From Marinicauda algicola (GTDB taxonomy: Bacteria; Pseudomonadota; Alphaproteobacteria; Caulobacterales; Maricaulaceae): a stretch of 64,000 nt of DNA. Positions 8,651 to 18,578 of this stretch are shown here, piece after piece (the first letter of the stretch is position 1; the number at the start of each line of letters is the position of its first letter). The stretch covers positions 1,923,501 to 1,987,500 of the forward strand of contig NZ_CP071057.1 in the NCBI RefSeq assembly GCF_017161425.1. Reading direction: 5' to 3'. The position numbers and the translations under genes are program-made. Under the pieces are notes generated by a model. It was not told the origin of the DNA and did not search any database. It was given only the letters and a program-made list of their open reading frames with translations.

Positions 8651-9103
8651 TCAGGCCGCGATCGCACCGTTGCCGGCGGCGATCAGCTTCTTCATGTCCA
8701 GCGCGGCGAGAAGCTCGCCGTCGAGGCGGTGCACCCCGGTCAGGACGGCGCGCCAGCGCGCGTCGAGATGGGCCGGCACCGTTTCGAGCGTGCTCGCCTC
8801 GAGGCGCATGACCTCGCCGACCTCGTCGACGAGGATGCCGAAGAGTTCGGTGCCATGCTCCATGCCGAGCGCCATGCAGGCCGCGCCCTTCTCGCGCGGC
8901 GGCAGGCCGAGCCGGCGCCTCGCGTCGATCGCCGTGACGATCCGGCCGCGCAGATTGAGCAGGCCCGCGATCTCCTCCGGCGCGCGCGGCACCGGGGTGA
9001 CGCCCTGCGGAGAGAAGACCTCGCGGATTTCGGTGACCGGCACGCCGAACAGCTGCTCGCCAATGCGGACGGTGACGTATTCGTAGGACGCCTGAGCGCT
9101 CAT
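8651..9103 (-). CDS. cheW: Chemotaxis coupling protein CheW
   Basis: CheW bridges chemoreceptors and CheA in the polar signalling array. The 150-residue protein shows the typical double beta-barrel pattern: LFGVPVTEIREVF near residues 18-30, the LLNLRGRIVTAIDARRRLGL block near 47-66, and the ILVDEVGEVMRLEASTLETV stretch near 95-114. The ATG lies 12 nt past the cheA stop. Conserved hydrophobic and arginine positions for receptor contact appear intact. Confidence 0.95.
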   Translation of the reverse strand: MSAQASYEYVTVRIGEQLFGVPVTEIREVFSPQGVTPVPRAPEEIAGLLNLRGRIVTAIDARRRLGLPPREKGAACMALGMEHGTELFGILVDEVGEVMRLEASTLETVPAHLDARWRAVLTGVHRLDGELLAALDMKKLIAAGNGAIAA

Positions 9104-9115
9104 CGGTTCTCTCCC

Positions 9116-11893
9116 TTACGCAGCCACATCGGCACGGCCGGCGGTCCGGTCCAGCGCGGCGATCAGCCCGCCCCGGTCGCCGCGCCGCGTCATCGCGACG
9201 AGCCCCTCGAAGCCCGCACCGAAACCGAGCTCGTCGCTGACGCCGAGGCGCGGCACGTCGGCCCAGTAGCCTTCCTCGGCGAGCGTCTTCAGCGCGGCAG
9301 GGTCGCCGACCAGCGCGGCATAGTCCGCGCCCATCTGGGCGGCCTCGCGCGCCTCCCTGAGGCAGCTCGCCACGGTGACGTCATAGCCGGCCGCGGCCAG
9401 CAGCGGCGCCATCATGCGCCGGGCGAAGGCATCGGCCTCCACGAGCAGGATCGCGCGGCGCTCCGATACCGGCTTGCGCTGCGGGGTACCCGCCCAGGCC
9501 TGCTCCATGTGCCAGGCGATGTCGAGCACCTCGGTCGCCTCGCCCTTGAGGATGGCGGAGCCGATGATGCCGGGACGTTCGGATCCCATCTGGAGATCGA
9601 GGTTCTCCTCGATGACATCGAGGATCTCGTCGACCGCCACGCCCGCCGACTTGCCCTCCTCGGCGAAGACGAGCACCGGCTGGCGCCCCTCGCTCTTGAA
9701 GGCCTGCTCGCCGCCGACATGCACGATCGGCAGGAGCCGGCCGCGATACTGCACGACATGGCGCCCGTCGGCGCGCTCGATGTCTTCCGCCTTGAACTCC
9801 TCCAGGCGGGTGATCAGGCTCACCGGAACGGCCTTCGACTCCCTGCCGACGGCGCGTACCAGAAGCAGGCGCTGGTGGGAGGGATCGGAGCTCTTGTCGG
9901 ATGCGACCGCTTCAACCACGCCCTCGTCCTCGGAATGGGCGATCTCTTGGGCGACCCCGTTGGGATCGAGGATCATGATCACCGAGCCGTCCCCGAGCAG
10001 GGTGGCGCCGGAATAGATGGACAGCCCGCGCAGCGGCCCGGAGAGCGGCTTGACCACGATCTCCTCGGTGTCGAGCACGTCCTTGACGATGAGGCCGATC
10101 TTGCGGCCCGCCGCCTCCATGATGATGACATAGCCCGCCGCAGTGCTCTCGCTCTCGATCCGGCCGGTGGTGCCGAGCACGTCCTGCAGGCCGACGACCG
10201 GAAGGAGACGTTCGCGCAGGCGGATCATGCGCGCCCCGTTCATCGTCTCCACCTTGTGGTCGGAGCCTTGGCCGACGCGCACCAGTTCGCGCACGGCGAG
10301 CTGGGGCACCGCGAAGCGCGCGTCCCCGGTGGTCACGATCAGCGCGGAGACGATCGCGAGGGTCAGCGGAATCTTGATCGAGAAGGTCGTGCCCTTGCCG
10401 ACCTCGGAGACGAGGTCGATCGTGCCGCCGATCTGCTCGATATTGGTGCGCACCACGTCCATGCCGACACCGCGGCCGGAGAGGTTCGTTACCTGCGCGG
10501 CGGTGGAGAAGCCGGCCGCGAAGATGAAGCGCTGGATCTGCTGCTCGCTCATGGTGGCGAGTTCGGACTCGCTGGCGAGACCCTTTTCCAGAACCTTGGC
10601 CCTGATCTTCTCCGGATCCAGGCCGGCGCCGTCATCGGCAATCTTGATGATGATCGCACCGCCCTCGTGATAGGCGGACAGCCTGATCGTGCCGGTCTCG
10701 CGCTTGCCCTTCGCCTTGCGGTCGGCGGGCTTCTCGATGCCGTGATCGGCCGAGTTTCGCACCATGTGGGTGAGCGGATCCTTGATCAGCTCGAGCACCT
10801 GGCGGTCCAGCTCGGTGTCCTCGCCTTCCATGACGAGGTCGATCTTCTTGCCGAGATCCTGGGTAACGTCGCGCACGATGCGCGGAAGCTTCCGCCAGGC
10901 ATCGCCGACGGGCTGCATGCGCGTCTTCATGACGTCGTCCTGCAGCTCGGCGGTGACGCTGGTCAGGCGCTGCAGCGGCGTCTTGAGCGCGGAATTCTCG
11001 TTCTCGCGGACGATCTGGTTGAGCTGGTTCCTGGCGAGCACCAGCTCCGACACCGTCGTCATCAGGCTTTCCAGCACGTCGACGCTGACCCGGATCGTGG
11101 AGGCCGGACGCGGTGCGCCCTTCTCGGCCTTCGCCGGGGCCGGGGTGGACGGCCTGCTGCCACCGCCATTGGCGGCCGGTTGCGCCGGGCGGGCCGGCGC
11201 GGCGGCGACGGGCTCGTCCTCGTCGGCGTCGTCGACGTCTTCGGGCTCTTCATGGGCATCGAGTTCGGGCCCGGGGGCGGACTGGAAGGCGGCCTCCAGC
11301 TCGGCGAGCGAGACCTCGCCCGGGCGCAGCGGCCTGCCGAGCGCCTCGTCATATCCGACGATCTCGTCCTCGTCGCTCTGCGGGGTATCTTCGGCCTCGG
11401 GTCCGGGCGCGGCCTGGAAGGCGGCCTCGAGGTCTTCCAGCGAGACCTCGCCGGGCTTCGGCTCGGGTTCGGGCTCCGGCTCCGGCTCGGGCGCGGGCGC
11501 GGGCGCGCTGACTGTCTCGCCGCAGGACATCGCCTCGAGTTGGGAGATCAGATCGCTGTCGTCGCCTTCGCCCTCGCTGCCCGCCGTCTCCAGGTTGCCC
11601 AGGATGTCCTTGATGCGGTCGAGCGACTGCAGGACGAGCGTCACCGCGGCGCTGTCGGCCACGAGATCGCCATCGCGGAACTTGCCGAGCAAGGTCTCGC
11701 CGGCATGGGCGATCGCTTCCAGACGCTCCAGGCCCAGGAAGCCGCACGTGCCCTTGATGGTGTGAACGAGGCGGAAGATGTTGTCGAGCGTGGCCCGGTC
11801 GGTCGGGTCGGCTTCGAACTTCACCAGTTCGTTGTCGATGACCTCGAGGCTCTCAGCCGTTTCGCCGAGAAATTCGCCGATCAGTTCGTCCAT
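9116..11893 (-). CDS. cheA: Chemotaxis histidine kinase CheA with second CheW-like and degenerate receiver domains
   Basis: CheA is the array histidine kinase. In order, its 925 residues hold an HPt domain (1-110, His44 in VHTIKG); a Glu/Pro-rich linker with two near-identical copies of GEVSL-x2-LEAAFQ-x-APGPE at 148-166 and 192-210; a dimerisation domain (about 266-330); an ATPase domain (335-505) with HMVRNSADHG, DDGAGLD and GRGVGMDV; a CheW-like regulatory domain (505-645); a second CheW-like region (about 675-800); and a receiver-like tail (about 810-925). The tail keeps LLVEADAFARRM but lacks a recognisable KP motif, so phosphorylation there is doubtful. Classical CheA is about 650 residues, so this is an enlarged hybrid. 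Confidence 0.95.
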   Translation of the reverse strand: MDELIGEFLGETAESLEVIDNELVKFEADPTDRATLDNIFRLVHTIKGTCGFLGLERLEAIAHAGETLLGKFRDGDLVADSAAVTLVLQSLDRIKDILGNLETAGSEGEGDDSDLISQLEAMSCGETVSAPAPAPEPEPEPEPEPKPGEVSLEDLEAAFQAAPGPEAEDTPQSDEDEIVGYDEALGRPLRPGEVSLAELEAAFQSAPGPELDAHEEPEDVDDADEDEPVAAAPARPAQPAANGGGSRPSTPAPAKAEKGAPRPASTIRVSVDVLESLMTTVSELVLARNQLNQIVRENENSALKTPLQRLTSVTAELQDDVMKTRMQPVGDAWRKLPRIVRDVTQDLGKKIDLVMEGEDTELDRQVLELIKDPLTHMVRNSADHGIEKPADRKAKGKRETGTIRLSAYHEGGAIIIKIADDGAGLDPEKIRAKVLEKGLASESELATMSEQQIQRFIFAAGFSTAAQVTNLSGRGVGMDVVRTNIEQIGGTIDLVSEVGKGTTFSIKIPLTLAIVSALIVTTGDARFAVPQLAVRELVRVGQGSDHKVETMNGARMIRLRERLLPVVGLQDVLGTTGRIESESTAAGYVIIMEAAGRKIGLIVKDVLDTEEIVVKPLSGPLRGLSIYSGATLLGDGSVIMILDPNGVAQEIAHSEDEGVVEAVASDKSSDPSHQRLLLVRAVGRESKAVPVSLITRLEEFKAEDIERADGRHVVQYRGRLLPIVHVGGEQAFKSEGRQPVLVFAEEGKSAGVAVDEILDVIEENLDLQMGSERPGIIGSAILKGEATEVLDIAWHMEQAWAGTPQRKPVSERRAILLVEADAFARRMMAPLLAAAGYDVTVASCLREAREAAQMGADYAALVGDPAALKTLAEEGYWADVPRLGVSDELGFGAGFEGLVAMTRRGDRGGLIAALDRTAGRADVAA

Positions 11894-11996
11894 GAGGCTT
11901 CAGTCCCCGATTGGTAGATGCAACCCGTCGGGACCAAAGCTGTCATGTCACGGTTAATGGAAGGTTGGACGCGCTGAATAGAACATTACGCGGATT

Positions 11997-12662
11997 TCAG
12001 GCCGCCTCGCGCGCCATCGGGGCGATGAGGGCGGTGAACACGGCCCGGTCCTCGCCGACCTCGACGCCCGCACGCCCGCCGTGCTCGCGCGCGATCAGCC
12101 CGGCATAGTAGGGCTGAACCGAACGGCCGTCGAAACCGCTCTCCGGCGCGCGGCCGGACATGGCGGTGACATAGGCGTCCTCCAGGCGCACCTTTGGCCC
12201 GGCGGAGACGATCTTCAGCCGCGCGCCGCCGTCGGAGGCGGCCGCCTCGATCGTCACCGTCCCGCCCCGCGGCAGGGAGTCCACCGCGAGCCAGACGAGA
12301 TTCATCAGCACGCGCGCGGCCGGCTTTTCCAGCCCTGCCGCATCGCTCTTCCAGACGAGCTCTGCGCGCGCGTCCTGGAACATGGCGTCGGCGAGGCGCC
12401 GGATCTCGGCCATGTCGATGACGGCGGGCTTCGAGCCGCCCGCGCCGAAGGCGAGACGGCAGTATTCCAGCTTCGCCCGGGCCTGGCGCGCGCCGGTGCG
12501 CACCAGTTCGATCGCGTCCTCGCGCATGTCCTCTGCACGATCGTCGTCGAGCACGGACAAGGCCGCGCCGAGCGCACTGATCGGCGAGACGAGATCGTGG
12601 CACAGGCGCGCCGCGACGAGCGCGGCGAGGTCGGAGGCGGAGGGTGTGTCGGTCTGGCTCAT
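11997..12662 (-). CDS. chpT: Histidine phosphotransferase ChpT
   Basis: ChpT relays phosphate from the hybrid kinase CckA to CtrA and CpdR in the alphaproteobacterial cell-cycle phosphorelay. The 221-residue protein starts its core with AARLCHDLVSPISALGAAL, where His22 is the expected phospho-site. It continues with DMREDAIELVRTGARQARAK and the degenerate ATPase-like second half (LPRGGTVTIEAAASDGG, GEDRAVF) that ChpT uses for regulator docking. It sits 103 bp upstream of cheA on the same strand, so it may be cotranscribed with the chemotaxis genes. The match to Caulobacter ChpT is from memory of that sequence but is extensive. Confidence 0.9.
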   Translation of the reverse strand: MSQTDTPSASDLAALVAARLCHDLVSPISALGAALSVLDDDRAEDMREDAIELVRTGARQARAKLEYCRLAFGAGGSKPAVIDMAEIRRLADAMFQDARAELVWKSDAAGLEKPAARVLMNLVWLAVDSLPRGGTVTIEAAASDGGARLKIVSAGPKVRLEDAYVTAMSGRAPESGFDGRSVQPYYAGLIAREHGGRAGVEVGEDRAVFTALIAPMAREAA

Positions 12663-12723
12663 GGGGAAAGGGTTATCTGATTCTTTGTCGCCGTATGGTT
12701 AACGCGACGAACGCCGGCGCGCA

Positions 12724-12945
12724 TCAGACATCGCTGTCGATATCGTCATAGCCTCGCCGGCTGGAGAAGAAGACCAGGGCCATCAGTCCGCCGCCGAGCG
12801 CGAGGCTGAGGATCACACCCAGCGCCAGCGCGAGCCAGCCATGGCCGCTCATCGTCGTTTCCACCTGCGTGAAGGACTGTACGGCGAACCAGACGGAGGC
12901 GGCGAGAAACGCCGTCAGCACGGCGATGAGAAGCGCGATCTTCAT
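12724..12945 (-). CDS. Small two-helix membrane protein of unknown function
   Basis: A 73-residue protein starting MKIALLIAVLTAFLAA. Two hydrophobic helices are visible, about residues 3-24 and 34-57, separated by a short polar turn and followed by a charged tail RRGYDDIDSDV. I do not recognise a family. An upstream in-frame ATG at 12981 would add 12 polar residues and is less likely, because the hydrophobic start looks like a natural N-terminus. It lies 61 bp upstream of chpT in the same direction and so might belong to that transcript. Confidence 0.6.
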   Translation of the reverse strand: MKIALLIAVLTAFLAASVWFAVQSFTQVETTMSGHGWLALALGVILSLALGGGLMALVFFSSRRGYDDIDSDV

Positions 12946-13002
12946 TGAATGTCCGTGGCCTTTGGCAGCGGGCGGCGGCACGCCTCCTCTGGGGTTTCAA
13001 CG

Positions 13003-13018
13003 TTCACAGCTCCTTAAC
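13003..13018 (+). promoter_or_regulatory. Possible CtrA-binding site
   Basis: TTCA-N7-TTAAC differs by one base from the CtrA consensus TTAA-N7-TTAAC. It lies in the divergent gap between the small membrane protein and the M23 peptidase. One mismatch and a short motif make this speculative, but a ChpT gene is close by and cell-wall genes are known CtrA targets in relatives. Confidence 0.3.
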
Positions 13019-13209
13019 GCGCATGCGGCTGGTATGGAAAGCCGCAGCGGCCCTGGTGCATCGGAAGCTGCAAGATGTGTCTCGTTCTGATATAGGCACG
13101 AGGCGGTGCCGTAATCAGGGGGAGATCACGGCCCGGTTCTTGCCTGTTTCAGGATTGAGCAGCAACGCCGGGTTCCGGCGCAGCCATTTCGAGGGATGCC
13201 AAGTTCGCC

Positions 13210-14673
13210 ATGTCCGGTTTCGACGTCCGCCTCGCAGACGCCTACCGCTCCCGCGCGCTGACCTTCTTCTCCACCGTCGGTGTGGGGCTCGCCCTGGTCT
13301 TCGTGCTCGTGTTCAATCGCGGCGATACCGGCACGGATGCCGAGGCCGCCGCGCCGAGTACCGGGCCGCAGGCCGAGAGCGTGCTCGCCGAAGGAGGCGA
13401 ACCCGAGTTCCTGCTGCGCACCGGCCGCGACCTCATCCGCGCCGAGCACGCCGTGTTCACGACGCTCGCGGCGCCGAGCGTTGAGTCCGACCGGGTGCGC
13501 GTGCGGTCCGGCCAGACCTTCGCGAGCGTGCTGGACGATGCCGGCGCCGGCCGCGTCGAGGCTGCGCGTGCGATCGCCGCGCTCGAGAGCTATTTCCCCG
13601 CCCGCCAGCTGCGCGCCGGCCAGGAGCTGAACGTCTATTTCGAGACCGTCGCCGACGAGACCGGCGAGGAGGTCCGCCAGTTCGCCGGCCTGTCCTTCCG
13701 TCCCGACGTGGAGCGTACGCTGACCGTCGCGCGCACCGCCGACGGCCAGTTCCGCGCCCGCGAGGCGACGGTGGAGTTCGAGCGCCAGATGGTGCGCGCG
13801 CAAGGCGCGATCACGACGAGCCTCTACGAGGCCGCGCTCGATCTCGGCGCGACCGACAAGATCATCTACGACCTCGCCAACGTGCTCGGCTTCGCGGTCG
13901 ATTTCCGCACCGTCCAGGAAGGCGACACGTTCGACATCGTCTTCGAACGCTTCGTCAATGCCAGGGGCGAGACCGCGCGCACCGGGGAGATCGTCTACAT
14001 CGCCTTCGACGGGCGCGGCGATCCGCTGGAGTATTTCCGCTACACCACGCCGGACGGCGAGGTCGGCTACTACACCGGCGAGGGCGAGAGCGCGCAGCGC
14101 CTGCTGATGAAGACCCCGATCAACGGCGCGCGCCTGTCCTCCCATTTCGGACGGCGCTTCCACCCGATCCTGCAGACCAGCCGCCCGCACAACGGCACCG
14201 ACTTCGCCGCGCCGACAGGCACGCCGATCATGGCGGCCGGCAACGGCATCGTGGAACGCGCCGACCGCTACGGCTCGTTCGGCAACTATATCCGCATCCG
14301 TCACGCCAACGGCTACAAGACGGCCTATGCGCACCTGAACGGCTTCGCGCGCGGCATCCGCGCCGGCACGCGCGTCACCCAGGGCCAGACGATCGGCTAT
14401 GTGGGCACGACGGGGCGTTCGACCGGCCCGCATCTGCATTACGAGGTCCACCTCAACGGCCGCCCGGTCAACCCGATGAGCCTGGAGCTGCCCACCGGCC
14501 GCCGCCTCACCGAAGCCGAGCTGCCTCTCTTCATCGCCGAGCGCGACCGCATCGCGGCGGTGCGCGACGGCGCCCCGGCGGCGAGCGATCCGATCGAACG
14601 CGAGCCGGTCCTGGTGGCACAGAACCGGGCCGGCTCGGGCGGGGCAGGCCGCGGCGAAACGCCGTCGGACTGA
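13210..14673 (+). CDS. M23 family metallopeptidase (LytM type), membrane anchored
   Basis: A murein endopeptidase of 487 residues, expected to cut peptidoglycan cross-links in the periplasm. A short cytoplasmic head is followed by one membrane helix (about 18-36), a region of about 250 residues with a LysM/OapA-like feel, and a C-terminal LytM domain (about 305-425). The zinc ligands are present: His327 and Asp331 in HNGTDF and His410 in the HLHYE motif, with His375 in YAHLNG. An active enzyme is therefore expected rather than an EnvC/NlpD-style regulator. The C-terminal 60 residues are disordered-looking. It stands alone, facing right. Confidence 0.92.
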   Translation: MSGFDVRLADAYRSRALTFFSTVGVGLALVFVLVFNRGDTGTDAEAAAPSTGPQAESVLAEGGEPEFLLRTGRDLIRAEHAVFTTLAAPSVESDRVRVRSGQTFASVLDDAGAGRVEAARAIAALESYFPARQLRAGQELNVYFETVADETGEEVRQFAGLSFRPDVERTLTVARTADGQFRAREATVEFERQMVRAQGAITTSLYEAALDLGATDKIIYDLANVLGFAVDFRTVQEGDTFDIVFERFVNARGETARTGEIVYIAFDGRGDPLEYFRYTTPDGEVGYYTGEGESAQRLLMKTPINGARLSSHFGRRFHPILQTSRPHNGTDFAAPTGTPIMAAGNGIVERADRYGSFGNYIRIRHANGYKTAYAHLNGFARGIRAGTRVTQGQTIGYVGTTGRSTGPHLHYEVHLNGRPVNPMSLELPTGRRLTEAELPLFIAERDRIAAVRDGAPAASDPIEREPVLVAQNRAGSGGAGRGETPSD

Positions 14674-14770
14674 GAGCCCTCCGCCACTTACCCCTGACCG
14701 GTTGCAGGGAAGACGCGCTCGCCGGCGCGCGCTAGGCTTCGGCCGTCACGGGCAGGTGGAGACGGCGCGC

Positions 14771-15529
14771 ATGACCGCAATCAGGACGGTTCTCGTAACC
14801 AACGCCTCCGGCTATGCCGGACCGGGCGCCGTCGGCGCCCTGCTGGAGGCTGGCTTCCGGGTGCTGGCTCATGACGCGTCGTTCGGCGATCCCGCGTCGT
14901 GGCGCGCCTTCGCCGGCGAACGCGAGAACCTCGAGCCGCTGAGCGAGACCGAGCCGGAAGCCGTGGTCTCGGCCGCGTTCGAACGCGCCGACCGACTCGA
15001 CGCGATCGTCAGCAACGACCACCATCCAGCCCCGTCGCGCCCTCCCGGGAGCGCGCCCATCGAGGCGCTGCGCGACAACCAGTACAAGCTCGTCGAATTC
15101 CCCTTCCGGCTGATCCGCGCAGCGCTTCCGTCGCTGCGCGCGCAGGGGGGCGCGAATGTCGTGATGATCACGTCCAACCGTGACCGGCTGCCGCTGCAGG
15201 GCGGGGCATTTCCCGACGCGACGCGCGCCGCAGCCAACGCACTGGTACGCTCGCTCGCGGTCGATCTCGCGCCGGATCGGATCACGGTGAACGCGGTGGC
15301 ACCCAACTTCCTTTACAGCGAGCAGTTCTACCCGGCCGCCTTCTACAAGCGGAGCGAGGCGGGCCGCGACTATGTGCGCCGCAGCGTCGCCACCGGGCAA
15401 CTGGCCGAGCCGGAGGAGATCGGCGAACTCATCGTCTTTCTCGCGAGCGCGAAGACGCGCTTTCTCACCGGCGCGGTGATCGACTTCTCCGGCGGCTGGC
15501 CCTTCGGTCCACCGAGGCCGACGGGATGA
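14771..15529 (+). CDS. Halohydrin-dehalogenase-like short-chain dehydrogenase/reductase, catalytic Tyr absent
   Basis: A 252-residue Rossmann protein resembling bacterial halohydrin dehalogenases (HheC type) more than ordinary SDRs. The NAD glycine motif is replaced by T10-x4-Y15-x-G17, the halide-pocket pattern T-x4-F/Y-x-G. HDASF, SETEPE, VSNDHH and APNFLYSEQFYP segments also parallel HheC as I remember it. The catalytic set S-x12-Y-x3-R is broken: Ser135 and Arg152 are in place, but the tyrosine position is Pro148 (Phe147 beside it). Activity is therefore uncertain; it may be a divergent dehalogenase or a non-catalytic relative. An ATG 23 codons earlier is less likely because homology begins here. 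Confidence 0.75.
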   Translation: MTAIRTVLVTNASGYAGPGAVGALLEAGFRVLAHDASFGDPASWRAFAGERENLEPLSETEPEAVVSAAFERADRLDAIVSNDHHPAPSRPPGSAPIEALRDNQYKLVEFPFRLIRAALPSLRAQGGANVVMITSNRDRLPLQGGAFPDATRAAANALVRSLAVDLAPDRITVNAVAPNFLYSEQFYPAAFYKRSEAGRDYVRRSVATGQLAEPEEIGELIVFLASAKTRFLTGAVIDFSGGWPFGPPRPTG

Positions 15530-15581
15530 GGCGGGCTGCCTGCTCGATTGCGTGAGACGAACGCCCTGCCGGCAGCGAAAA

Positions 15582-15605
15582 GGGCCCGGCATCACCGCCG
15601 GGCCC
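15582..15605 (-). terminator. Intrinsic terminator of clpB
   Basis: GGGCCCGGC and GCCGGGCCC form a perfect 9-bp stem around a six-base loop. On the minus strand the stem is followed by TTTT. It starts 10 nt after the clpB stop codon, and could also slow rightward transcription from the SDR gene. Confidence 0.8.
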
Positions 15606-15615
15606 TCTCCGGAGC

Positions 15616-18243
<2,628 letters not shown>

Positions 18244-18330
18244 GTCGGTTCAGTCCCCTGGATTCTGACAGCGAGACAGGCGGACGGTCGCCTTCTTGGA
18301 AGCACGAACGATGCCGCCGTTCGAGCCTTC

Positions 18331-18359
18331 AGTTAGGTGTGACTTTCTGAGCACACAAG
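18331..18359 (-). promoter_or_regulatory. RpoH (sigma-32) type promoter for clpB
   Basis: On the minus strand CTTG is followed by an 18-base spacer and CCTAACT. The alphaproteobacterial RpoH pattern is CTTG-N17/18-CYTATNT, so only one -10 position differs. Predicted start is near 18325, about 80 nt before the clpB ATG. clpB is a standard RpoH target. Confidence 0.6.
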
Positions 18360-18528
18360 GTTGGCGGCGCGGATTTTTCGGGAACAATCCGCTGCCTGCC
18401 CTGGCGGGCTGGACCGGACGAGCCATGGCTCCGCGGCAGAGAGCGGCGCGGCGGGCGGCCCGGACCCGCGGTCCGCGCGGCCCACGGCTGGAGAACGACT
18501 TCGCTGATGACAGTCAACGCAAACGAAA

Positions 18529-18554
18529 ACGCCCCGGCGCGGCGGCCGGGGCGT
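18529..18554 (-). terminator. Intrinsic terminator of the DUF4167 gene
   Basis: ACGCCCCGGC and GCCGGGGCGT form a perfect 10-bp stem with a six-base loop. On the minus strand it is followed by a T-run (TTTTCG). It lies 25 nt beyond the DUF4167 stop codon. Confidence 0.75.
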
Positions 18555-18578
18555 GATCGTGTCCATGGCGCAACGGCG

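Larger units (their letters stand above)
18244..18578. other. Intergenic region between DUF4167 gene and clpB
   Basis: 335 bp without a credible gene. It contains the terminator of the DUF4167 gene (18529-18554) and a heat-shock promoter for clpB (18331-18359). The other open frames here are GC-biased shadows. Confidence 0.7.

Noticed and set aside
8729-11917. 1062-codon open frame on the plus strand opposite cheA and cheW
   Set aside because: It is a mirror of cheA codon bias. cheA and cheW have complete domain signatures, and the opposite frame has none.
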